A DNA stretch of 64,000 nt, from contig NZ_CP016027.1 of the NCBI RefSeq assembly GCF_001663815.1, positions 558,001 to 622,000 of the forward strand. Reading direction: 5' to 3'. The position numbers and the translations under genes are program-made. The stretch comes from Halothiobacillus diazotrophicus. GTDB lineage: Bacteria; Pseudomonadota; Gammaproteobacteria; Halothiobacillales; Halothiobacillaceae. The notes beneath the pieces were generated by a model. The model was not told the origin of the DNA, did no database searches, and worked only from the letters and a program-made list of their open reading frames with translations. Position 1 is the stretch's first letter. Each line of letters opens with the position of its first letter. Positions 29,316 through 39,493 of this stretch are shown here, in pieces.

Positions 29316-29690
29316 ATGAGATTGTACGCACTGCTTGCACTGGCCGGAGCCCTCGGCGCCATGGCGCGATACGGCGTCACGGTGTTCATGGCCCACCATT
29401 TTGGCCGTCAATATCCCTGGGGCACCTTGACAGTCAACATCCTCGGTTCCGCGCTTATGGGCTTTCTCGGCATCTATCTGTTGACCAAGCTGCAGATGCC
29501 GACGGAGTACCGCGTGGCCATACTCACCGGTTTTCTCGGTGCCTTCACCACCATGTCGACCTTCTCGATCGATTCGCTGACCCTGTTCGAACGACATCAG
29601 TGGTGGGTTTCCGGTCTGTATATTACCGTGACCATCACGGCGTGCCTTGCTGCGGCGCGTGGCGGCATGCTCCTTGCGGAGCGCATTTGA
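29316..29690 (+). CDS. crcB: Fluoride channel CrcB/Fluc
   Basis: This 124-residue protein has four transmembrane segments. The Fluc signatures are GALGAMARYGV, PWGTLTVNILGSALMGF (pore Asn) and GFLGAFTTMSTFS, which contains the phenylalanine and threonine pore track. It forms a dual-topology dimer that exports fluoride. The stop codon overlaps the TTG start of queG, so the two genes are coupled although functionally unrelated. I see no fluoride riboswitch in the 75-base leader. Confidence 0.95.
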   Translation: MRLYALLALAGALGAMARYGVTVFMAHHFGRQYPWGTLTVNILGSALMGFLGIYLLTKLQMPTEYRVAILTGFLGAFTTMSTFSIDSLTLFERHQWWVSGLYITVTITACLAAARGGMLLAERI

Positions 29691-30829
29691 TCGAGGATCC
29701 GGTTGCCTTTAAGCGTCAGCTGCACGCCTGGGCGCTCGAACTGGGCTTTGACGATCTGCGTGTCTGCGACACCGATCTATCCCGCTACGAATCGGGCTAT
29801 ACGAACTGGATGGCGCAGGGTTACGCCGGTGACATGGCCTATCTGCAAGCACATGGTCTGAAGCGATTTCGTCCGCAGGAACTCCATCCAGGAACCCAAC
29901 GGGTTCTGACCGTCCGCAAGAACTATTTCCCCCCCGATGTGGCTGGCCCAGAGCACGTCTTGGGCAATCCGCATCTGGGTTACGTTTCCCGGTATGCCCT
30001 GGGACGCGACTACCACAAGGTACTGCGCAATCAGCTGCAGAAACTTGCGGATCGCATACAGGCTGACATCGGTCCATTCGGCTACCGGGCATTCGTCGAT
30101 TCCGCGCCGGTCTATGAAACCGGTCTTGCGGAAAAGTCGGGCATGGGCTGGAAAGGGAAGCATTCACTGATCCTGAATCGGGAAAGCGGCTCCTGGTTCT
30201 TTCTGGGTGAGTTGTTCATCGATTTCGAGCTGCCGGTCGATCCGCCAATGTCCGGCCATTGCGGTTCCTGCACGGCCTGCATCGACGTATGTCCTACCCG
30301 AGCGATCGTGGCCGATGGGGTCGTGGACGCCCGGCGGTGCATTTCCTATCTCACCATCGAATCGGATGCGGATATTCCCGTCGCTTATCGTGCGGCCATG
30401 GGTAACCGGATCTACGGCTGCGATGATTGTCAGCTGACTTGCCCGTGGAATCGGTTTTCGCGTGTGACCGTCGATTCGGATTTCCGTGCACGACATGGCT
30501 TGGATGCGCCGGATCTCTGTGCGCTGTTCGCCTGGGACGAGGCGACATTCCTGCAGCGCACCGAAGGCATGGCGATCCGCCGAATCGGATGGCAGCGCTG
30601 GTTGCGGAACATTGCCGTGGCACTGGGTAACCGATTGCGGTCGAATCCGGGTGAAGCGGCTCAAGTGACTGCAGTGCTTCTCACGCGGTTAGGACAGGTC
30701 AGCGCGCAGCTGGATCGGCATATCAACTGGGCACTCGATCAGGCTTCAGTAGGGCGGACCGTCCAGTCAACAGAAAAAATCCGCTGGCAGCGTCCCGGTG
30801 ACGGTCGATCAGGCGGACCAGAACTGTAG
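29687..30829 (+). CDS. queG: Epoxyqueuosine reductase QueG
   Basis: This protein of about 380 residues carries out the last step of queuosine synthesis in tRNA, using cobalamin and two [4Fe-4S] clusters. The cluster cysteines are in CGSCTACIDVCPTRAI and CDDCQLTCPWN. SAPVYETGLAEKSGMGWKGK is also diagnostic. I place the start at TTG 29687: it overlaps the crcB stop as TTGA, has GGAG five bases upstream, and gives the usual length (MIEDPVAFKRQ). The frame stays open to 29600 inside crcB, but that part is unrelated. The last 21 bases overlap a convergent gene. Confidence 0.94.
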   Translation: MIEDPVAFKRQLHAWALELGFDDLRVCDTDLSRYESGYTNWMAQGYAGDMAYLQAHGLKRFRPQELHPGTQRVLTVRKNYFPPDVAGPEHVLGNPHLGYVSRYALGRDYHKVLRNQLQKLADRIQADIGPFGYRAFVDSAPVYETGLAEKSGMGWKGKHSLILNRESGSWFFLGELFIDFELPVDPPMSGHCGSCTACIDVCPTRAIVADGVVDARRCISYLTIESDADIPVAYRAAMGNRIYGCDDCQLTCPWNRFSRVTVDSDFRARHGLDAPDLCALFAWDEATFLQRTEGMAIRRIGWQRWLRNIAVALGNRLRSNPGEAAQVTAVLLTRLGQVSAQLDRHINWALDQASVGRTVQSTEKIRWQRPGDGRSGGPEL

Positions 30830-32203
30830 AAAATGGTCGAAAACGGGGGCCATGTCGCGAACGCCCAGACCCGAATGCACATCGACGATCAGCAGGACGA
30901 ACGGCTTGCCTTGCCAACTCAAGGTTTGCAGGTAGCAATCCGTTCCGATCAGTTGTTGACCCTGATCATCCACCAGACGGATGAGCTTAGATCGATTCTC
31001 CTCCTGGACGAGGATGGCCTTGTTTCCCGCGAACAGGCGTTGGAAAAGGGGATTGGTTCCCAAAGTCAGGTGTTGCGGCACCGGTTCTTCCGCTGGTCGC
31101 TTGTTGATGCTCAGCGAGAGCATCTGTCCGCCCCGGCCGACACCATAGACCACGACACTTCGGCAATGCAGTCCTTCGATCAGGCTGGCCAGCAATCCTT
31201 TGAGCATGAGCAGCGGATCATGGCGATGGCGCGTGACGCGCTCGGAAATGCCGAGCAGGGCGCGCTGCTGGTTGGTCGGGGGTATGCCATAGTCACTGGG
31301 CAATGGCCAGATCCCACGCTGAACGGGTGAGGCTTCGACCAGCATCTTCGCACTGCAGTAGAAACCCATCGGGTCGAACTCGTGCGCCGTCTGGATCGCC
31401 GTCTTGTGGATCAGCTGATCCGTCGAAGATTGATCGCGATTGAGCATCAGAGCCACTTGCTGCTTGATGCTCATGATCCCCTCGTGATACCAGCCTTCTT
31501 CACTGTAAAAGCACAAGCGTCGGGCCAAGAGGACGATCGTCTGATGCTGCCGCGCAAGCATCGGGGAGGCGGACTCATCGAGATACAGTTGCGTCGGCAG
31601 GTAGTAATACGCCCCCAGTTCCTGCTCCAGCTGGGACAGATCAACCCCGTGTTCCTTGAGAACGTGGAAGAGGGCTTGTCCAAACGTCTTGTCGAGGCCG
31701 TCCCGCACGCGGGCGAGAGATGCTTGTGCCAGCTCCGGGGCATCGCGCCATAACGCCAGTTCGATGAAATTGTGCAGCAGTGTCGCCAACACGACGATTT
31801 CGTAATTCGTGTCACGAAATTCGATCAACCAGCTCTCAGCATGCCGCGCAGCATGAAGACTGCGGCTCAGGGCCATGAAATAACCGCCCAGACGAAGCGC
31901 GTCGGTCAGGACGTCCTCCAGGACCGGCAACTTCGGAATTTCGCTTTTGGCCCAGGTGATGCCCAGTAGCGAGAGCGCGTGGTCAAGACTGTGCGGAGCG
32001 GTACGCTCCCTGGCTCGCTGCGCGCGCGCGGCCGTCCCCATGATGAAGGCGCACGCCCCAGGATCACGTCGCAACCAGCCAACCAGAACGCCCTGATCGA
32101 CCTCATCGCTCCAGAGGGCGCGACAGACCTGCTGATGCACCTCGCGACGCACCGGCAGTGGCGTCTCCTTCAGGTATGCGATCCAGTCGTTCGGTAAGGG
32201 CAT
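30809..32203 (-). CDS. HDOD domain signalling protein
   Basis: This 464-residue cytoplasmic protein has an HDOD-type (metal-free HD relative) domain over roughly residues 15-230, with LDHALSLLGITWAKSEI, ALSRSLHAARHAESWL and the NYEIVVLATLLHNFIELAL helix. A second region from about residue 320 (LLASLIEGLHCRSVVVYGVG) resembles a GAF sensory domain. HDOD proteins act in chemotaxis, motility or stress signalling. No partner lies adjacent; its 3' end overlaps queG on the other strand. The specific role is unknown. Confidence 0.75.
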   Translation of the reverse strand: MPLPNDWIAYLKETPLPVRREVHQQVCRALWSDEVDQGVLVGWLRRDPGACAFIMGTAARAQRARERTAPHSLDHALSLLGITWAKSEIPKLPVLEDVLTDALRLGGYFMALSRSLHAARHAESWLIEFRDTNYEIVVLATLLHNFIELALWRDAPELAQASLARVRDGLDKTFGQALFHVLKEHGVDLSQLEQELGAYYYLPTQLYLDESASPMLARQHQTIVLLARRLCFYSEEGWYHEGIMSIKQQVALMLNRDQSSTDQLIHKTAIQTAHEFDPMGFYCSAKMLVEASPVQRGIWPLPSDYGIPPTNQQRALLGISERVTRHRHDPLLMLKGLLASLIEGLHCRSVVVYGVGRGGQMLSLSINKRPAEEPVPQHLTLGTNPLFQRLFAGNKAILVQEENRSKLIRLVDDQGQQLIGTDCYLQTLSWQGKPFVLLIVDVHSGLGVRDMAPVFDHFLQFWSA

Positions 32204-32233
32204 GACGGCACCACCTGGGATTTGGTTTTGGCT

Positions 32234-33637
<1,404 letters not shown>

Positions 33638-33660
33638 TCAAGCTGGACCGATGCGCGCGG

Positions 33661-34551
33661 TTAGCGGGCCGGGTTCTCAGCGGTTTGCAGCACGTGCTGC
33701 AGATCATTGATCAAGCGACGGAAGGCTTCAACCATGAGGCGTTGATCCGCATCCAACTGCTGGTCGGCGTCATCGATGGACTCGTTGGGATCGGTTTCGA
33801 GCAAGTCCGTAGGTTTGATTCGAGTGAGTCCGCCATCCGCGCGCAGGGTAAAACGAATCTGTTCACGCCAGATCAGTTCGAGTTGGTCGACCTTCATGCC
33901 TTCGTGAAGATGCGCGATGACGTGCGGATCGGGCAGGGCAAGCTTCGAAACCGTCACTGTGCCGCCTTCGCGCAAATCGACGAGCTTGGCCGCTTCGCCG
34001 ATTTCAAATCCTTCGGGGGGGGTGCCGAGCAGCCAGGCGGAAAGATGGGCCGATATGTCCTGACCGGCGAGCAGGGGCACCATCCGCCATTGGCCCAGCG
34101 ACTCCCGAAGCTGGTTGCTCAGCCGCTCGATCTTGTTGGCCGTGACCGTATCAAACCAGACCTGCTCGTGCTTCCGGTCAATGATGGCCTGAGTCACGGC
34201 CTGACGGGGAAAGGCTTGCGGCAACAGTTCCAGGAATACGGCATCGCGCATGGCAACCCGTTCTGCACGCGTGGGTTCACCACTGTCCCCATTGCGGGCG
34301 CGCAGACGATTTTCCGCTTCATCGCGAACCACGCCGGCAGGCACGGATCGTTCTTCGCGACGCAGGGCGATGCGCGCGGCTTCGTCCGTATCGTGCACGA
34401 AATTCTCGCCAATTGCGGTCTCCCAGCCGACGGACTCGACCTGTTGGGCCCGGGTCGGCATGAAGGGTTTTTCACTCAGCTTCTCGGCGAGTGCGTCGAA
34501 ATCGGAGACGGCCGTTTCCAGCCGATACACCGACAATTGGCGAAAAAACAT
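33661..34551 (-). CDS. rdgC: Recombination-associated protein RdgC
   Basis: This 296-residue ring-forming DNA-binding protein is similar in length to E. coli RdgC (303). It binds double-stranded DNA and restrains RecA. Family features are MFFRQLSVYRLETAV at the N-terminus, LLPQAFPRQAVTQAIIDRK in the middle, and an acidic DDADQQLDADQRLMVEAF near the C-terminus. The ATG at 34551 has a perfect AGGAGG five bases upstream, which settles the start; an upstream in-frame ATG at 34578 does not. It is divergent from pepN. Confidence 0.93.
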   Translation of the reverse strand: MFFRQLSVYRLETAVSDFDALAEKLSEKPFMPTRAQQVESVGWETAIGENFVHDTDEAARIALRREERSVPAGVVRDEAENRLRARNGDSGEPTRAERVAMRDAVFLELLPQAFPRQAVTQAIIDRKHEQVWFDTVTANKIERLSNQLRESLGQWRMVPLLAGQDISAHLSAWLLGTPPEGFEIGEAAKLVDLREGGTVTVSKLALPDPHVIAHLHEGMKVDQLELIWREQIRFTLRADGGLTRIKPTDLLETDPNESIDDADQQLDADQRLMVEAFRRLINDLQHVLQTAENPAR

Positions 34552-34695
34552 GAATACCTCCTTCTGAATTCCCGCCATTATGCCGCATCAGACGACGGCC
34601 TGCCTACGCACGCGGCGGGCACCGCCCCAATGAATGTGCTGAAGGGTATACTCTTGGGCGAATACCGTCGCACGACCCCATACGAGTTTGAGTCT

Positions 34696-37326
34696 ATGTC
34701 AACCAACGAACGTACTTCGGCCCGCGAAATCCGCCTCGCGGATTACCAGGCACCGGATTACCTGATCGATACGATCGATTTGACCTTCAATTTGGATCCG
34801 ATCGCCACACGGGTGAGCGCGACCATGCATGTACGCCGAAATGGCAGTCATTCCCGTCCGCTGATCCTAAACGGCGAGTCACTCAAACTGATCTCCATCG
34901 ATTACGACGGCGAGAAGTTGTCCGAGCACAAGTTCGCGCTGACGGATCGGCTTTTGACCTTGCCTGATGTTCGTGAAGACTTCGTGCTGACCATCGTCAC
35001 CGAAATCAACCCGGCGGCCAATACGGCTCTAGAGGGCCTGTATCAATCAGCGGGCAATTTCTGCACGCAATGCGAACCGGAAGGTTTCCGTCGGATCACG
35101 TACTTCGTGGATCGTCCGGATATCCTCGCGCGCTATTCCGTTGCCATCATCGCCGACGAACTGGACTATCCCGTGTTGCTGGCCAATGGCAATCCGGTGA
35201 GTCTTGAGTCGGCCGGGGAGGGTCGGCAAATCGCACGCTGGGTGGATCCGCATCCGAAGCCGTCCTATCTGTTTGCCCTGGTCGCCGGAAAGCTGACGGC
35301 GCTTAAGGACACTTTCATCACGCAATCCGGCAGAAAGATCGACCTGGCCATCTATGTCGAACCGCATAATGCCGATCGCTGTGCACATGCAATGGATTCG
35401 CTGAAGAAGTCGATGCGCTGGGACGAGGAGACCTACGGCCGCGAATACGATCTCGATGTATTCAATATCGTGGCCGTGGACGATTTCAATATGGGGGCCA
35501 TGGAGAACAAGGGGCTGAACATCTTCAACTCCCGATACATTCTCGCCAAGCCCGATACGGCGACGGATGCCGATTACGCCGGCATCGAGTCCGTGGTCGC
35601 CCATGAATACTTTCATAACTGGTCCGGAAATCGCGTCACCTGTCGTGACTGGTTCCAGTTGTCGCTGAAAGAAGGGTTTACCGTCTTCAGGGATCAGGAA
35701 TTTTCAGCGGATATGGGATCCCGGGCTGTCAATCGGATCCAGGACGTCAACATGCTGCGCCAGATTCAGTTCGCCGAAGACGCCGGACCTCAGGCACACC
35801 CCGTACAACCGAAGTCCTATCGGGAAATCAATAATTTCTATACATCCACGGTCTACAACAAGGGCGCCGAAGTCGTTCGAATGCAGCGCAATCTCCTTGG
35901 TTGGGAGACCTTCCGACGCGGTACCGATCTGTACTTCGATCGATTCGATGGTCAGGCAGTGACGATCGAGGATTTTCTCCAGTGCATGAGTGAGGCATCC
36001 GGCAAGGATCTGTCCCAATTCCGGCGCTGGTATGACGTTGCCGGAACGCCCAAGCTCCGGGTCTCCGACGCCCGATTGCCGGGTCAGTACATTCTCAAGA
36101 TTCAACAGGAAATTTCAGGCAGCGAACCCTACATGATGCCGCTGGACGTGGCACTGTTTACCGCTGAAGGAGATCCGATCGCTCTGGACGGCACGGGTGT
36201 CCTGGTACAGACGCTGACCGTGTGTGAAATGCATCAGTCCTGGAGTTTTTCGGTAGACGTTCCGCCGAACATCCGCATTATTCCCTCGCTGAATCGCGGA
36301 TTCACCGCGCCGGTGGAAATCCATTATCCCTATGATCAGGAAGCACTTGCCATCCTCAGTCATGCGGATTCGGATCCTTTCAACCGATGGGATGCCATGC
36401 AGAAACTCTGGCTGCTCACGCTTCTTGAGCGGATCAAATCCGGGCAGAACGGGCCATCGGAGTCGGAACCACCGCTGCCAGAGGGGCTTTCACACGCATT
36501 CGGTCAAATTCTGCTCGAGTCAGACCAGGACCCCATGTTCGTCGCCGAATGCATCAGCCTTCCCAGCGAGAAATACCTCGCCGACCAGTTCGACGAAAAC
36601 ATTCCATTCGAAGCGATCCATCGTGAGAGAAACCTGCTGCGACGACAGTTGGCCGAGGTTTGGGAATCTACATTATTGCTTGTGTACGAAAAGAATCAGC
36701 CCGCTGATCATTATCGATATGAACCGCGTGCCGTCGGTCAAAGGCAGGTACGGCGACTGGTCCTTTCCTATCTCACGACCCTTGATCGGCCTGCCTGGCT
36801 ACAGTTGGCAGTCACCCAATTCGATCGAGCGGACAACATGACCGAGTCCTTCAATGCCCTGTTTGCTTTGAGCGTGCGTCCGACGGACGTCTTCGAGCGC
36901 CTCATGGCGCGTTTTGAGGAACGCTGGCGTCATGACCCACTGATCATGGACAAATGGTTTGCGTTGCAGGCCCAGCGAACGGATGGGGATGCCTTGGAAC
37001 GCGTGCGTCAACTGATGGGGCATCCCGCATTTTCCCTGAAGAACCCCAACCGCGTGCATGCCCTGATCGGCAGTTACGCCCGTGGAAATCTTATGGATTT
37101 TCATGCCCCTGATGGCCATGGGTACCAATGGCTTGCCGACCGGATCATCGAAATCGACGGATTCAATCCGCAACTGGCCGCGCGGCTTGCAACGGCGTTC
37201 AACATATGGAAAAGGCTAGATCCAGCCCGGGCAATTCTCATGAAGGAAGCTCTGGTGCGCATGAACGAAAGACCGGCCTGTTCCCCGGATCTGTCGGAGA
37301 TTACGGGAAAATCTTTGGGCTACTGA
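34696..37326 (+). CDS. pepN: Aminopeptidase N
   Basis: This 876-residue M1 zinc metallopeptidase compares with 870 in E. coli PepN. The substrate-recognition motif GAMENKGLNIFN precedes the zinc site VVAHEYFHNWSGNRVTCRDW (HEXXH, followed by the Glu ligand in LKEGFTVFRDQEFS). The C-terminal half is the helical domain. It removes N-terminal residues in general peptide turnover. The frame is open far upstream across rdgC, but the conserved N-terminus begins at ATG 34696. A TATACT at 34647-34652 is a plausible -10 with a weak -35. Confidence 0.96.
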   Translation: MSTNERTSAREIRLADYQAPDYLIDTIDLTFNLDPIATRVSATMHVRRNGSHSRPLILNGESLKLISIDYDGEKLSEHKFALTDRLLTLPDVREDFVLTIVTEINPAANTALEGLYQSAGNFCTQCEPEGFRRITYFVDRPDILARYSVAIIADELDYPVLLANGNPVSLESAGEGRQIARWVDPHPKPSYLFALVAGKLTALKDTFITQSGRKIDLAIYVEPHNADRCAHAMDSLKKSMRWDEETYGREYDLDVFNIVAVDDFNMGAMENKGLNIFNSRYILAKPDTATDADYAGIESVVAHEYFHNWSGNRVTCRDWFQLSLKEGFTVFRDQEFSADMGSRAVNRIQDVNMLRQIQFAEDAGPQAHPVQPKSYREINNFYTSTVYNKGAEVVRMQRNLLGWETFRRGTDLYFDRFDGQAVTIEDFLQCMSEASGKDLSQFRRWYDVAGTPKLRVSDARLPGQYILKIQQEISGSEPYMMPLDVALFTAEGDPIALDGTGVLVQTLTVCEMHQSWSFSVDVPPNIRIIPSLNRGFTAPVEIHYPYDQEALAILSHADSDPFNRWDAMQKLWLLTLLERIKSGQNGPSESEPPLPEGLSHAFGQILLESDQDPMFVAECISLPSEKYLADQFDENIPFEAIHRERNLLRRQLAEVWESTLLLVYEKNQPADHYRYEPRAVGQRQVRRLVLSYLTTLDRPAWLQLAVTQFDRADNMTESFNALFALSVRPTDVFERLMARFEERWRHDPLIMDKWFALQAQRTDGDALERVRQLMGHPAFSLKNPNRVHALIGSYARGNLMDFHAPDGHGYQWLADRIIEIDGFNPQLAARLATAFNIWKRLDPARAILMKEALVRMNERPACSPDLSEITGKSLGY

Positions 37327-37355
37327 TTCCCGCCTCCACAGCTTTGGTATAAGGT

Positions 37356-37382
37356 TAAAGAAAACGTGAAATGTGACGATCT
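37356..37382 (+). promoter_or_regulatory. Sigma-28 (FliA)-like promoter of motAB
   Basis: TAAAGAAA (37356-37363) and GACGATCT (37375-37382) are separated by exactly 11 bases, matching the FliA pattern TAAAGTTT-N11-GCCGATAA at six of eight and five of eight positions. The site is 84 bases upstream of the motA ATG. Stator genes are typical late flagellar genes under FliA control. Confidence 0.6.
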
Positions 37383-37465
37383 ATCGTTAGGGATCGGATG
37401 ACCGGGTAACCGCTTCCCGACAGGCGATTACCTGTTCATCGACACCTGAGAACTACGGAAGAAAT

Positions 37466-38320
37466 ATGACCCTCATTATCGGTTGGATATTATTGTTTGC
37501 ATCGGTCATCGGTGGTTTCATACTTGCTGGTGGCCACTTGATCATTTTATTCCAACCCATTGAATATCTAATGATTCTAGGGGCCGGGATTGCGGCCTTT
37601 GTCGGAGGCAACTCGGGCAAGACGATGAAAGCCACCCTTGGCGGCTTTGGGACCGCCATCAAGGGATCGAAGTACAAAAAAACCCTCTACATGGAAACCC
37701 TGGCGCTGCTATTCAATATCTTTACTCGGGCGCGCAAGGAGGGCCTGATGGCCATCGAGGAAGATATCGAAGATCCGCACAACAGTGCGCTATTCCAGCA
37801 GGCGCCCACCGTCTTGGCCGATCATCATGCGGTAGATTTTATTACTGATTATCTGCGTTTGATGGTATCGAGCACGTTGGATGTCCATCAGATCGATAAT
37901 CTCATGGATATCGATATTGAAACCCACCATCAGGAAGCCTCATTGCCCGGTACAGGGATTGCGAAGATGGCAGATGGGTTGCCAGCATTTGGTATTGTCG
38001 CGGCAGTACTCGGTGTGATCCACACCATGGAGTCAGTAGATCAGCCCCCGTCCGTGCTCGGCGGTTTGATCGCTGCCGCGCTTGTTGGGACTTTTCTGGG
38101 TATTCTGATTTCTTACGGTGTCGTCGCGCCTGTCGCAACCAACCTAGAGCACAAGGTCAACGATTCGACCAAGTACTATCAAAGCATCAAGGCGGCCATG
38201 ATTGCATTCATGAATGGCTATCCGCCGCAGGTTTCCGCGGAATTTGGCCGCAAGGTCCTCTTCTCGTCCGATCGTCCCGGGTTCCAGGAACTCGAGGAAT
38301 ATCTCAAAGAGAAGAAATAA
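37466..38320 (+). CDS. motA: Flagellar motor stator protein MotA
   Basis: This 284-residue inner-membrane protein has four transmembrane segments (near residues 3-20, 30-47, 170-190 and 203-220). The long cytoplasmic loop carries FNIFTRARKEGLMAIEEDIE, whose charged residues meet FliG. LPAFGIVAAVLGVIHTM and LGGLIAAALVGTFLGIL form the conserved third and fourth helices. Length and sequence resemble the E. coli proton-driven type. The ATG has GGAAG upstream. It is followed by motB after 42 bases; no other flagellar genes are in the window. Confidence 0.97.
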   Translation: MTLIIGWILLFASVIGGFILAGGHLIILFQPIEYLMILGAGIAAFVGGNSGKTMKATLGGFGTAIKGSKYKKTLYMETLALLFNIFTRARKEGLMAIEEDIEDPHNSALFQQAPTVLADHHAVDFITDYLRLMVSSTLDVHQIDNLMDIDIETHHQEASLPGTGIAKMADGLPAFGIVAAVLGVIHTMESVDQPPSVLGGLIAAALVGTFLGILISYGVVAPVATNLEHKVNDSTKYYQSIKAAMIAFMNGYPPQVSAEFGRKVLFSSDRPGFQELEEYLKEKK

Positions 38321-38321
38321 T

Positions 38322-38346
38322 GCGCGCCGCCGCGGCGTCAGCGCGC
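38322..38346 (+). repeat. GC-rich hairpin between motA and motB
   Basis: GCGCGC at 38322-38327 pairs with GCGCGC at 38341-38346, enclosing a 10-base palindrome CGCCGCGGCG. Directly after the motA stop, the structure could stabilise the motA message or slow ribosomes and polymerase before motB. It has no T-run, so it is not a terminator. Confidence 0.6.
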
Positions 38347-38362
38347 GAAAGAGAGTAGAGCG

Positions 38363-39415
38363 ATGGCCGAACAGCCGGATCAAGCCAAACCGATCATCAT
38401 CAAGAAGGTCAACAAGGGGCACCATGGTCACCATGGCGGCGCCTGGAAAATTGCCTACGCCGACTTCGTGACGGCCATGATGGCGTTTTTCCTGCTCATG
38501 TGGCTGCTTGGCTCCGTAGGGGAGGTAAAGCTCAAGGGTATCGCTGATTATTTCACCAACCCCCTCAAAGTGACCCTGGAAGGCGGGCCCAGTGCCGGTG
38601 CATCGGTTAGCCTCATCAATGCCGGGGGTGAAGATCTGACCCGGCAGCAGGGGCAGGTGCACAATGGAACGAATCCCACCCCAAAACCGAATCTCGACGA
38701 GCATAAACTGACGGAGGAAGAAGCCCGCAAGAAAATCGAGGAAGCCGACAAGAAGCGCATCGAAGACCTCAAGAAGGAGCTTGAGTCGCTGATCAACATC
38801 GATCCGGCACTGAAGAACTACAAGGACCAGATTCGCCTGGACATGACGCGCGATGGTCTCAGAATCCAGATTCTCGATCAGGCCAAACGACCGATGTTCA
38901 AGGTCGGATCAACGCACCTCGAGCCCTATGCGGCCGAAATCCTCAACAAGCTTGCCCCGGTGATCAACAAGCTACCCAATCGGCTCAGTATCATTGGTCA
39001 TACCGATGCGTTGCCCTATAACGGTATCGATCGGAGCAACTGGGAACTTTCAGCTGATCGGGCCAATGCGGCACGTCGGGAATTGGTCAAGGATGGGTAC
39101 GACGAGAAAAAACTGCTTCGTGTCATTGGCATGGCAGATGCCTTGCCATTCATCCCGGAGGATCCTGCGGATCCGAGAAACCGGCGCATTTCCATCATCG
39201 TCATGAACGACACGGCGACGGAACGCGTGCTCAATCCGACGGACTTCAAAGCCGTCGGCGGATCGTCCGATACCAACGGACAAATTCAGTTGATCACACC
39301 CAATCTGGGTATCGATACGCAATTGACCCCACCCATGAATGCACCGACGGCACCTGTCGGCGCGACGGGCAGTAACGCTGCGCCAACGGGTCATGATGGC
39401 AGCGCAACTCACTAA
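38363..39415 (+). CDS. motB: Flagellar motor stator protein MotB
   Basis: This 350-residue protein has a single N-terminal transmembrane helix containing the proton-carrying aspartate (Asp34 in AYADFVTAMMAFFLLMWLLG). A plug and linker region rich in charged residues follows, then a peptidoglycan-binding OmpA-like domain (ILNKLAPVINKLPNRLSIIGH, LSADRANAARRELVKDGY). The His-rich HHGHHGG just before the membrane helix is typical. The C-terminal 60 residues after the OmpA domain are Pro- and Thr-rich and look disordered. It pairs with MotA in the stator. Confidence 0.96.
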   Translation: MAEQPDQAKPIIIKKVNKGHHGHHGGAWKIAYADFVTAMMAFFLLMWLLGSVGEVKLKGIADYFTNPLKVTLEGGPSAGASVSLINAGGEDLTRQQGQVHNGTNPTPKPNLDEHKLTEEEARKKIEEADKKRIEDLKKELESLINIDPALKNYKDQIRLDMTRDGLRIQILDQAKRPMFKVGSTHLEPYAAEILNKLAPVINKLPNRLSIIGHTDALPYNGIDRSNWELSADRANAARRELVKDGYDEKKLLRVIGMADALPFIPEDPADPRNRRISIIVMNDTATERVLNPTDFKAVGGSSDTNGQIQLITPNLGIDTQLTPPMNAPTAPVGATGSNAAPTGHDGSATH

Positions 39416-39493
39416 GCGCGCGACGATGAACCCCCGATTTGTGCGTGCACAGCCAGAGATCAACCGTGCCGGCATACTGGCCAAGTCCGAATC

